DNA from: Hetaerina americana
Taxonomy: Eukaryota > Arthropoda > Insecta > Odonata > Calopterygidae
Assembly (NCBI GenBank): GCA_022747635.1
Contig: JAKTNV010000089.1
Location: 310,001 to 374,000 of the forward strand
DNA length: 64,000 nt
Direction: 5' to 3'
Numbering within the stretch: the first letter of the stretch is position 1; every line of letters begins with the position of its first letter. Made by a program: the position numbers and the translations under genes. The notes under the pieces were generated by a model, which did not search any database, had not been told where the DNA came from, and saw nothing but the letters and a program-made list of their open reading frames with translations. Of this stretch, positions 1-9,740 are shown in pieces.

Positions 1-362
1 TTCCTCCTCCTCATATTGATTTGACATAACGAATTGGTCTTTTGAGCGTGAACGAGGCTGATTTGTAGTTACGTGTGATGGCAGCAAAGAAAAATTCCCT
101 CCGTTCGTTAGGCTACGAGGAGAGAAAAACCAGTGTAACAAGGGTTTTACATTGGTTAGGTTGCGTTTGATGGCCACTCTCTCTGTATAACGAATGCGAG
201 AGAGAATTTTCATGATAAATATGCCCTTATTGATATTTTTTAGCGTTATATATTATATACTGATCTGTAAAATACACCAAAAGGCATTACAGGGGCGTAT
301 GGCAAGGGATGTTATGGCACTAGCCGGGAAAATGTAGATGCAGAAGCCAGTCAAGGAGTTTT
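1..362. other. Unclassified flank
   Basis: I see no gene, RNA or clear repeat here. The block ends where sequence related to an RTE reverse transcriptase begins on the minus strand. Confidence 0.4.
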
Positions 363-600
363 ACATGTACAGGTTGCGGATTAGCCTCCTTTCCCTCCAA
401 TCTATTCCTATTTTCTGCAAAATACTCATTAGTTTTTCCCAATTCACTCTATCAAACGCTTTTTCGAAATCTACGAAACAGGCAAATACCTCCTGGTTGT
501 GTTCTATATTCCTCTCGATTAATAATCTCATTACTGCAATGGCATCACGCGTACCTCTCCCCTTCCTAAACCCAAACTGATCATCCCCTAAGTAATCCGT
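363..600 (-). mobile_element. RTE-type LINE, inverted upstream part of reverse transcriptase
   Basis: Read on the minus strand, this block encodes the fingers/palm start of a non-LTR reverse transcriptase. It has an FGFRKGRGTRDAI motif followed by a FVDFEKAFDRVNWEKL motif (palm block A, with the catalytic Asp in FVDFEKAFD), and it ends in IRNLYM. The plus-strand element starting at 685 resumes at the same point (RNLYM then SQTAQVRVG). The two blocks share a 19-base sequence in opposite orientation (363-381 and 685-703). They are therefore two parts of one LINE ORF, with the upstream part inverted, which is the arrangement left by twin priming during target-primed reverse transcription. The plus-strand ORF across this block is an antisense shadow. 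The assignment to RTE rests on motif similarity and is inferred. Confidence 0.75.
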
Positions 601-610
601 AGATTACCTT

Positions 611-684
<74 letters not shown>
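611..684. repeat. (TA)n microsatellite
   Basis: About 70 bases of TA dinucleotide lie exactly between the inverted and the direct halves of the RTE element. The bases just before it (597-612) resemble the 3' end of the downstream RTE copy at 1683-1702, so this may be an expanded LINE tail. Confidence 0.9.
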
Positions 685-686
<2 letters not shown>

Positions 687-1599
687 CCGCAACCTGTACA
701 TGTCTCAGACTGCTCAGGTGCGGGTGGGAAACGGGGAGTCAGGATGGGCAGGGTTAGGAAGGGGTGTAAGGCAGGGTTGCCCATTATCACCGTTGCTGTT
801 CAACCTGTATGCAGAGGAAATGATCAAAGAGGCATGGGAAGAACTCGAGGTAGGAATGAAAGTGGGCGGGGAATTCGTAAAATCAGTTAGGTTTGCTGAT
901 GACCAAGCTTTAGTTTGTCAGTCAGCCAAGGGGCTGCAAGCATTGCTGAGTGAATTGGAAATTCAGTGCGACAGGTATGGGATGAGAATCAATATTAATA
1001 AAACAAAGGTTATGCGATTTTCTAGAAAGAAAAAGGCCAAGCTTAACATTAAAATAGGAGGGCAAAAACTAGAGCAGGTAGAAGAGTTTACGTATCTCGG
1101 TAGTGTTTTGGACCAACACGGTCAAAGTAGTAGGGACGTAAGGAGAAGAATTGCGCTAGGCAAAGAGGCTTTCACAAGGAGGAGGGAGTTGATGACAGGG
1201 ACTTTGAGTAAGGATGTTAAGAAAAGACTCGTAAAAACTTTGATTTGGAGCGTAGCTATGTACGGTGCGGAAACGTGGTCATTGAAGCAGGAGGATAGAC
1301 GTAGATTGGAGGCTTTTGAAATGTGGGTGTGGAGAAGAATGGAGAAGGTGAAATGAACAGAGAAGAAAACAAATGAGGAAGTACTTGGTATGGTGGGCGA
1401 AGAGAGGGGTTTGTTGGGAGCAATCCTATGGAGGCAGGAAAAGTGGATGAAGGGGGTGTTGACCGGCAGTGGGATGTTGAAGACTGTGATAGAGGGTAGA
1501 ATGTTGGGCAAAAGAGGAAAGGGAAGAAACAGGATAGAGATGTTGGACGGGATGAAGGGAGGAAGAAAGTACTCAGAGATGAAGAGGGACCTGATATAG
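685..1599 (+). pseudogene. RTE reverse transcriptase C-terminal fragment, one in-frame stop
   Basis: The coding part of the RTE copy would copy LINE RNA into DNA at a nicked target. Visible motifs in order are GVRQGCPLSPLLFNLYAE, the catalytic FADD box at 892-903, a MRININKTKVM motif, the YLGSVLDQHG thumb motif, and a connection region with YGAETWSLKQEDRRRLEAFEM. The frame is open from 700 to 1353, stops at TGA 1354-1356, then stays open in the same frame to 1599 (VLGMVGEERGLLG, then GKRGKGRNRIEMLDGMKGG). The minus-strand copy at 4429-5133 has Leu where this copy has the stop, so the stop looks like a point mutation. It cannot be functional, because the N-terminal half is missing or inverted. 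Minus-strand ORFs over it are shadows. Confidence 0.8.
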
Positions 1600-1700
1600 A
1601 GTAGGATGATGGATTTTGTGTTTTGTTAGGAGTAATAAAATATTTGTTTGGTAGTTGTATCCATCCAAAAACCTACCTTAACCGGTAGATTACCTTAAAA
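685..1700 (+). mobile_element. RTE-type LINE, 3' portion
   Basis: This is the 3' portion of a non-LTR retrotransposon, from mid-palm of the reverse transcriptase to the 3' UTR. The 3' end reads AACCTACCTTAACCGGTAG and passes into an AAAT-rich tail. Other copies in the window end in the same way (4429, 25545, 15390), which supports the boundary. It is the longest and least damaged member of the most abundant LINE family here. The endonuclease domain is absent from the window. Confidence 0.8.
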
Positions 1701-1718
1701 TATAAATAAATAAATAAA

Positions 1719-1749
<31 letters not shown>

Positions 1750-1769
1750 TTATATATATATATATATAT
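1701..1769. repeat. (AAAT)n / (TA)n tail of the RTE copy
   Basis: AAAT repeats grade into TA repeats directly after the RTE 3' end. Simple-repeat tails in place of poly(A) are usual for the RTE clade, so this is most likely the LINE tail, expanded. Confidence 0.75.
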
Positions 1770-1805
1770 GAAATATCTTCGAAATGGAACGCTCTTCGAC
1801 GACGC

Positions 1806-2655
1806 ACAAATATATAAAAACACAGATGTAAGTTTTTAGAATATAGAGACACAAAGAAAGGACACTCACAATTTGTTATTTGACGTTTCGACAGCACGGC
1901 TGTCGTCTTCAGAATGGCGTTCTCGGGGAAGAGCGGAGAGGATGTGCGGGGGAGAGGTGGGGGAAGGAGAGGTAAAGGGACCAATAGGAAATGAACAAGG
2001 GGGTGGGGGGGATATGTAGGCAGCCAATTGATGCATTCAGTGGGCTTGGTTCAGCCCGGGCGGTTTGAATGATTGGGCCACCCAGATATGCGCCATCTCG
2101 CGGGTTCTCACCTCTATTATACTCGCAGATTTGGGAAGGATTTCAATCACCGAAACAGAGAAGCAGTCGTCAAAAGATTGGTTGTGGGAAGCGGTGTGAG
2201 TAGGGATGGGATAATGAAGAAAGGTGGGAGATTTGGTGGAATATCGGTGGTTATTCATGCGGAGGGAATGTGCGGTCGTGCATTTTCTTTTGACGACTGC
2301 TTCTCTGTTTCGGTGATTGAAATCCTTCCCAAATCTGCGAGTATAACAGAGGTGAGAACCCGCGAGATGGCGCATATCTGGGTGGCCCAATCATTCAAAA
2401 CGCCCGGGCTGAACCAAGCCCACTGAATGCATCAATTGGCCGCCTACATATCCCCCCACCCCCTTGTTCACTTCCTATTGGTCCCTTTACCTCTCCTTCC
2501 CCACCTCTCCCCCGCACATTCTCTCCGCTCTTCCCCGAGAACGCCATTCTGAAGACGACAGCCGTGCTGTCGAAACGTCAAATAACAAATTGTGAGTGTC
2601 CTTTCTTTGTGTCTCTATATTCTAAAAATCTACATCTGTGTTTTTATATATTTGT
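1806..2655. repeat. Large palindrome (foldback repeat)
   Basis: Two arms of about 371 bp (1806-2177 and 2286-2655) are close inverted copies of each other around a 108-bp spacer. Matching landmarks include ACAAATATATAAAAACACAG at 1806 against its complement ending at 2655, the CCAAGCCCACTGAATGCATC block and its complement, and the GAAGCAGTCGTCAAAAG inner end and its complement. Only scattered mismatches separate the arms. Each arm contains a CTGAAGA-hairpin-GAAAC sequence (see 2549-2579). The palindrome sits between (TA)n tracts. The 117-codon ORFs inside it, on both strands, are mirror images of one another and show no protein signature. It could be a foldback element, or two head-to-head copies of a Penelope-like terminal repeat. 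Confidence 0.85.
2549..2579 (+). other. CTGAAGA-hairpin-GAAAC motif (hammerhead-like)
   Basis: CTGAAGA is followed by one extra base, a GACAG/CTGTC stem with a short loop, then GAAACGTC. The order resembles the conserved core of hammerhead ribozymes, which are known at the ends of Penelope-like retroelements. One unpaired base lies between CTGANGA and stem II, and I cannot demonstrate stems I and III, so self-cleavage is not established. The mirror copy lies at 1882-1912 on the minus strand. Confidence 0.35.
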
Positions 2656-2688
2656 ATATATATATGTATATATATTCTGTTGGTGGAG

Positions 2689-2689
<1 letters not shown>

Positions 2690-2761
<72 letters not shown>
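2690..2761. repeat. (TA)n microsatellite
   Basis: About 70 bases of pure TA dinucleotide lie just right of the palindrome. Short ORFs here (YIYIYI) are artefacts of the repeat. Confidence 0.9.
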
Positions 2762-2764
<3 letters not shown>

Positions 2765-3875
2765 CAATATTTATATCTTTAGTGTTTTCAGGATAGTTTT
2801 CCGTAATCACTCTCAGTACTGAAAAGTGAGTGGTGTACCGGAAACCATTCCCCGCTGGAGCGACCCGAAAAAGTTGGTCATCCGTTTCAATATTGGCGGA
2901 ACCTCATAAAAGCGCAACTCTTTTCCATCCGTTCCACTCCTCCTCCGTCTCGCCGGCCTTGGGAGCTGATTCCCTGAGCGGGAGTGATGGATACGAATGA
3001 GGAATTCGGTGAGGACGAAGTTTTGACCGAGAGTTAGGTGAATGGTTGGGGAGGGAGTGGATGGATGTCGTGAACTAGAGAGGAGTGGTACACATCTTCA
3101 GACTTGATGGGGGAAGATAGGCTTGTGTGCCTGGTCATATTGAATCCGAAGTTTTCTTCCGAGGGGGGGCAAAAATGGTGGAAAGCAGTTTTTTCCCCCC
3201 GCGCTCCCATTGCGATCATTTGGAGGGCATTCGGGTAGAGAGTGGATCGTTGTCAAGAAGTGGATATCTATGCAGAGAGTAAATATTCTCCGAAACAAGT
3301 GGCCAGGAATGTGATCTTGTAGTAAAAGGTTTCTGAACGTCAAATGGGTGTTTCTGCAGAGCAAATTTAAGGGATCTTGGTTCGAGACTGGACCTTTATG
3401 CCACTTTTGTTGCATTTAATTTTGCGGTGGAATGGTTGGTTCCTTGCGTTCTTTGAAATTTTAATCTGGTGTTCTCATACTTTCGTGACGGTATATGAGT
3501 TGTGTTATGCATTATATGAATGCGTTTATTCTTCGTTCTAGAGTTTGATATTGTGCAGTTATTATGCGCTCGGAATATCTTTTGTGAATTTAAAGTTCTC
3601 CTTCGTACGTTTTCCCCTTACGTATCGAATACTTCATGACTTCCAATCGGAGATTTCAGTAAATTATTTCGCCAAAAGTATTGATCCTTCATTTTCATTC
3701 TGTAGCCGGAATTTTTTGGAGAGTTTTAACCTCTCAATAAGAAAGAGGTATTCTTCAAACTCCTGAGAAATTAGAAATCAGATATAAATTGATATACATC
3801 TATATCAACAAAATACTCCGCCAGTCGTCTCAAAGATTTGTGATACTGCGTGTTATGACATCAGGTGTTCATGTG
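2762..3875. other. Unclassified DNA
   Basis: There is no recognisable gene or repeat. Short ORFs on both strands show no conserved motif. Confidence 0.4.
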
Positions 3876-4410
3876 CAGGGTCTGCCCCAAAAATAAGTTT
3901 TACAAATCCGGGATAAAAATGTAGCAAGTCACTGTACTGTACAAACTGTACAACTGTACAAATTACTAAACCTCTCCAAAATGATACCCTTGTGCATCGA
4001 TGCCAGCACCTCTCCCAGTCGCGGTACGCCCTGGAAGGCGTCGGCCTAAGCCTTGTTCAGACACCTCGTCACGACCTCTTTGATGTTATCCAGAGTTTCC
4101 AAAATTGTTGCCTTTCAACTCATTTCCATTCTTGGGAAAAATAGAAGTCCAGCGGTGCGACATTCGGGCTGGGGCACCTTGTGCTCGCCCAGGTACGCGG
4201 CCGCGATTGAGGCGGTACGGAACGGCGCGCTGTCGTAGTGTAGCCTTCAGTGGTCGAAGATCTCCTTCCTGCTGTTGCGTCACACTCTTTTTCGCAGCAT
4301 TTCGAGGACTTACACGAAATTTAACCGTTCACATTCTCGCCCTGGGGCAAAAATTATTTCTGGATAACGCCTTTTCAGTCGAAAAAGACGATATCGTCTA
4401 GAAAAGAAGA
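3876..4410 (-). mobile_element. Mariner relic, 3' half
   Basis: On the minus strand, with frame breaks, this reads as the C-terminal half of a mariner transposase: a HYDSAP segment in the place of the second catalytic Asp, then YLGEHKVPQP, FFPRMEM, and ETLDNIKEVVTRCLN, a typical mariner C-terminal run. The left end, CAGGGTCTGCCCCAAAAATAAG at 3876, resembles the TIR of the mariner at 13206 and is probably the element's 3' TIR. The 5' half is missing. Several stops and shifts make it an old pseudogene. The plus-strand ORFs across it are shadows. Confidence 0.6.
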
Positions 4411-4428
4411 TATTTTATTAGCTAATTT

Positions 4429-5133
4429 ACTGGTAGGGGTAGGTTTTGGATGAACACTACTACCAGATAAATATCTCCTGACAAAAAACAACCCAACAGC
4501 CTACTCTACGCCAAATCCTTCTTCATCTCTGTGTACTTCCTCCCTTCACCCCGTCCAACATACCTATTCTATTCCTGCCCTTTCCTCGTTTGCCTAACAT
4601 TCTCCCCTCTATTACAGTGTTCAACATCTCACTGCCGATCAATACGACTTTCATCCATTTTTCGTGACTCCTTAGGATTTCTCCCAACAAACCCCTCTTC
4701 TCGCCCACCATACCGAGCACTTTCTTGTTTGTTTTCCTTTCGGTCAATTTTACCTTCTCCATCTGTCTCCACGCCCTCATTTCAAAAACCTCCAATCTTC
4801 GTCTATCCCCCTGCTTCAATGACCACGTTTCCGCGCCTTTCATAGCTATGCTTCATATCAAAGTTTTGACGAGCCTTTTCTTAATATTCTTACTCAACAT
4901 CCCTGTCATCAACTCCCTCCTCCTTGTCAAAGCCTCTTTGCCCAGCGCAATTCTTCTCCTTACGTCCCTACTACTTTGGCCCTGTTGTTCCAAAACACTA
5001 CCGAGGTACGTAAACTGTTTTACCTGCTCTAGTTTTTGCCCTCCTATTTTAATGTTTAGCTTAGCCTTCCTTCTTCTGGAAAGTCACATAGCCTTTGTTT
5101 TATTTATATTGATTCTCATCCCATATCTATGAT
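4429..5133 (-). mobile_element. RTE-type LINE, 5'-truncated copy
   Basis: This is the same family as 685-1700, in reverse orientation. Read on the minus strand it starts at the GMRININKTKAM motif near 5130, runs through YLGSVLEQQG, the ETWSLKQGDRRRLEVFEM region and GKRGKGRNRIGMLDGVKGG, and ends with the family 3' UTR (complement of ACTGGTAGGGGTAGGTTTTG at 4429). A TGA lies just before the MKGAETWS segment. The abrupt start in mid-ORF is the usual 5' truncation of LINE insertions. Plus-strand ORFs such as 4725-5132 are antisense shadows. Confidence 0.8.
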
Positions 5134-8100
5134 GTTATGCATGCATGTACTTATTTTTGAGACAGAACCTGTACCGTTCTTTGTATTATGTAAAAATTTG
5201 GGGATAGAAACTGAGCCGTGAAACTTTAAACTTAGCTTTAGGATCAAGTATTACCGATTTCTTAGCGTATGATAACATTCTAGTTCATTTTTCCGTGGTG
5301 CTGATGAAGTTTCATGCCGGGATATTTTTCCTGCGTTGGGGTTCACTGGGTGCGTGGGATGAAAAGGTTGAGAGACCCTTGACCGAGAAATGAGAGAAAA
5401 GACACTCTCGGATACGCGAGCGAATCGATGTTCCGAAAACGTAACGCCCACGGTTAAAAGATTGCCCCTGTTTTCAGGAGCCAATTTTTTCGGGAGGATC
5501 TCGTCACCCCTTCACCAGAACTTGGTCGATCGAAGATTTTGGGAAAGATATTAATTCTGAGCATCTGAAACAGGAAGGACTGAAACGAAGGGATGGAAGG
5601 ACATTTATGAAAGGCATCTGTTTCTATTTGAAGATAGCGTGAACCGCCTCCTTCAAATTTCAGGTTTGTTGATTGATGTTAATTAATGATAGCTGTTGGG
5701 AGAGTTTGGAAACTGACGAACGTCGGCTAAATTTGATAAGTTTTCAAATTGATCCATTGTTTTAAAGAACATCGTTCATTGGTGTAATTGGAGTACTAAC
5801 TCTTAGCTTGTACAAGCTCGTGCCGTGCTTCATCAAATCCATGACCCTTTTACGTTTGAATAATTATTTATAGCATTTATTTCGTAATGGATGAACTTAT
5901 TCTGAGCACTTGAAAGTATTGACAAACGACGAGCAAATCTATGATTTGCTTGTTTAACGCTTAAGTTCCTCTCCTGGCGAAAGTATTTGGTTATTTTTTC
6001 ATTTAAAAAATTATGTATTTCTTCAATGCCTAACAGCGTTTAGCAGCTAATTAGTTAAAAATGCAGATAGGTTAACTAAGATTTAAGACAAGCTATTGCT
6101 AATAAAATAAAATGCAGCTCACAATATAGCCTTTTTCCGGTTTTATAAGACCAAATTATTATCGATTTTAACCAATTAAAATGAATATATAATAATATTT
6201 CACCAAAAATGATTTGGCTGAGTAGTATATTATCCTCCGTTATACTATAAGATTGTAGATAAAGAAGTCCATTCGTTCGATATAGCTTGTTAGAACAGAG
6301 TAGTACTTGTGTAATCATATGATAAAATACGTTCTAAAAGTTAAGAAAAATGACGCCGGTGAGAATTATGCACTGGAATCTCACATGAATTATACGTACA
6401 AGGGGCTTCGTACTCGTGGTGGTGTAGAAGGTATCCTTTCTAAATTAGAATGGTATTCACCATAACACCCAAGGAATTATAAATCGAATTTATTGAGTGG
6501 ATTAATTTTGGCCAACGTGTGCAGTTAACGAGGGTACTAAATGTCAATAATTACGCTCGGAACTTAGGATAAATGAACTCTTCATGCAGGGGGCGTGCTT
6601 CGTATCGATTTTAAAACTCTGAACTCCTTTTGGATTTTCCACTTCTTGTGATCTGTGGTAATGGGGAAGAGAGCAGAGAGAGCAATTTGCATGCAAGCTC
6701 GTTAACTTCTAATCATACTTAGAGTATAGTTGGGGTTATTATAATTAGGGCGGTGATGAAAAACTGGCATGCCATCATAATGGGAAAATTTGAATTGAAG
6801 TTCATAGAAATTCTGATATAAACTTGAGCCCTCGCTATCTTTTGGGATGGTGGTGTTATCACTGTAATTTTATAATAATGAAGAATTTAGCTTTATTAGC
6901 GTTTTATCGCAGCTTAAAGTGGTACCATAAAGGTTCCTTCATTTACTGATAATTGTTATATCTCATATGTATCCCATTAATTTTTCTTCTTGATGTGTCC
7001 TATTTGCCTCTTCCCTTCCGTTAAAATAATAATAATATCATTAATACACCAAAAAATAACGGTTATTATAAATGGGTTAGTAATGTTGCATAACAGCTGG
7101 GTAAAGAATGAGACCCCTTTGAAAAGCATGTTAAAAGATTAATATACCTTTTTAATTTTACGTGGAACAGAAATGGCAGTGGATGCAGACACAAATTGAA
7201 AGGAACATGACGAATGAGAAAGAAAGTTGCAGGACTAGATTGCCTGAAAATTTCAGTTTCAACCTGCACCCGTAACTCGGGGGAATATAGATTCTCGATT
7301 ACACTGGTCCTGTGCCAATTTTCTAATAAAACAGTCTCGGTTCTGGAACTATCAGTTGGATTACGAATGACTCATTGATCATTGATGTTAATTCTCACGC
7401 TCTTAAATTTTCAATTGATTTGAACATCAGGGTTAAAGGCGAAGGAAAGTATCCAATTATATGATTCACAAAAATCCGTAGTTTCAATTCATTGCTCATT
7501 AGTTTCCCCTGGGTGCTCTTTGCAGATGTCGTTTCTATCAAAGATTTATATTTTTGGCTATAAGGAGGAACGCGGAAAAGAGTAAGAATAATCAATTTTA
7601 ATATCAAATTGTCATTTTTTAATCCTTTTACGGCTCCATGTGGTTGATACATATTCTCTGTTTAGTGCCATCCGAGATTGGTCGCGAAAATTCGCGGCGT
7701 ATTCAATCCGGCGAACAAAACCCTCTGTCCTCCGTTTTGCACGCGGCGGAGCGGGGATCTGGATCCTTATTGAGTTTGAACTAGGTGTCAGACGTGAAAG
7801 AGGTTGGAGGAGATGGGGTTGGCGAGAGAGTGAGAGAGTGAAGGGAGAAAGTGAAGGGAAAAGGAAGGAAGGTAGGTAGGAAGGAAGAGAAGAGACGCTG
7901 TGAGCGGCAACTGGGGTGCTCAAGATGCCTCGAGAGAGGGACGGAGAGAATAAAAGGCGGCGGGCGCTCGCGCGGGCACGGGGGGTGGGGGGAGTGTTCA
8001 GTGGTAAGTTTGGGAAGAGAGGATGGCGGGGAAAAAAAGGAGTGTTACGTACGATAGCATTAGAATTCCGCAGGGCGCCTCCTGCTGACGTAGAGGGATG

Positions 8101-9738
8101 GGATAACATGCCGTCGTATTAGGGGAGCAGCCCTTATACCTACTGCGTTAGATCGAAGTGCGGGGGATGGGTAAGATCGGGAAGGATGTTGCTGCAAAGT
8201 GTGCGGCGCGGAGGGTTTATGGGAAATTTGACCCCTCCCGTAAAGTACCCGGATTTTGTGAGATAAACACGGGAGTTACCAATACATTAAAACAAAGTTG
8301 CGGTAACATCGGCCATAAAATACTTATGAGCGGTGGTGGTTGTTGTGTTTTGTCGGTCAAAGTTTACGCTCTTTTTTTTTAGCTTATTTTTCGACCAGTC
8401 CCAAATCTGTTCCCGTGCATTATAAAAAAATGATGGCATACGTCAATAAAATTATCTAATTTCGTACTTTTCTCGTAAATATACTTATTGTGAACAAGTC
8501 ATTCAATAATATGTTTCAAATAAAAAAATTGCTTGATGTGTTAGGAGTCATATTAAACACTATGGTGCGGGATTCGTTACTGGTTCCAGAGTGAAATGAA
8601 GGTTTGGGTAGGAGGGGTAGGAAGAGGTAAAATAAAGAAAAAAGCAAGGTTCGGCTTCCGACCACATGGAATCCCGGGACACGAGAGGGGCGCGATCTCA
8701 TACACAATGCCTCGTACAGCTAATGAAAAGGACGCTTGTTTAAAAAAAAGCGAGCGTGGGGATGGCCGTAATGGGGTAAGGGACCTCGTTCTAGGCGTCA
8801 TCCGTCAACATTAGCGCCCCCTCCCTCTCCCTCAGCTTCCCCCCCATCCCCCAGGCGTTATGGTGCCCCTAGGTGGTGGTTGAGGTGGCGGCGTCGCTGT
8901 GGTGTGGTGTTGGTGGCCTTCATTCTCTCTCCCTGCAATGCGGTCGATCCGGCCAACAATGCATGCACAACGGATGCGATCGAATATTTCCTCCTCCTCC
9001 TCCGGAGGCTCTGCACACGATAAGACGTTGCTCTCAGACGTCTCGGTCACCCACTCCTTCCCTCTGTATCCTCACCCATTCATTAGTTCGCTTCGTCAAG
9101 TTTCATCCCGTCTTCGGCTACCCAAACACCTCCCCCACCCGCCCTCCTCGTGAGGGAAATTCCTGAATGATTAAACGCTCGAAATGAAGTTATCGTCTTG
9201 TTTCGCTTCCGTCAACCACTGGCGTTGGTAGCATATTGTCAGCATCAGGGCGCATTGTGCTGAGGGAATCGATTGGTGTTTAACGGCCCGGGAACGGGAG
9301 AGGGATTGGTCTCCTACCGCACTGTGGGGCGGTCTGCGCGTTTGTGTGGATTAATCATTGTTATTCATGCTTGATCGATCGGTAGCCGTGACTTAAAGAA
9401 CGCTTATCCGCTTACTGGGAAAGTGCGGAAGAAGAGGTCGTATATATATAAACTTGATTGATGAAGTTCTTCCCTTTGAATTGGTCTTTCCGTGAGTGAT
9501 GAAACGTGAAATTAGACTTTGGCGGGATAGACCCTTTATTTGCCTGTCTGGGGCACAGGGAGAAGATAGTACAATTTAATGTGTGGGTACCCTCTTAACG
9601 GTGGAAAGTAAGTGCTAATATTAAGCCGTGATTATGCATAAGTCTAGATATGCAAAGGGATATTTTATAGCACTGTAAATACAGCAATAGAATTTGTATA
9701 TAGCAATCAATCTATAATAATGCATTGCAGTATGATTA
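5134..9738. other. Mostly unclassified DNA with GC-rich stretches
   Basis: I see no gene that can be defended. AT-rich sequence fills 5134-7640. GC-rich sequence with purine- and pyrimidine-biased runs and frequent CpG lies at about 7650-8250 and 8590-9350. The ORFs there change product with every frame and show no domain. Confidence 0.4.
7650..8120. promoter_or_regulatory. GC-rich, CpG-containing tract, possible promoter region
   Basis: The stretch is much richer in G+C and CpG than its surroundings and contains AATAAAAGGCGGCGGG near 7949. About 45 bases downstream is a TTCAGTG (arthropod initiator-like) that runs into GGTAAGT, a good splice-donor consensus. A promoter with a short first exon is possible, but the TATA-to-initiator spacing is longer than usual and there is no other support. 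Confidence 0.2.
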
Positions 9739-9740
9739 TA

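Noticed and set aside
338..580. 80-codon plus-strand ORF
   Set aside because: It is the antisense of a clear RTE reverse-transcriptase segment on the minus strand.
2037..2426. Two 117-codon ORFs on opposite strands with nearly the same protein
   Set aside because: They are a by-product of the palindrome; no domain, and the inner part differs only because of the spacer.
2564..2822. ORFs rich in YIYIYI
   Set aside because: They are created by the TA microsatellite.
4725..5132. 135-codon plus-strand ORF with hydrophobic stretches
   Set aside because: Antisense of the RTE copy on the minus strand.
7612..8109. 165-codon minus-strand ORF
   Set aside because: It lies in a GC-rich tract where ORFs open in several frames; no motif, and composition alone explains it.
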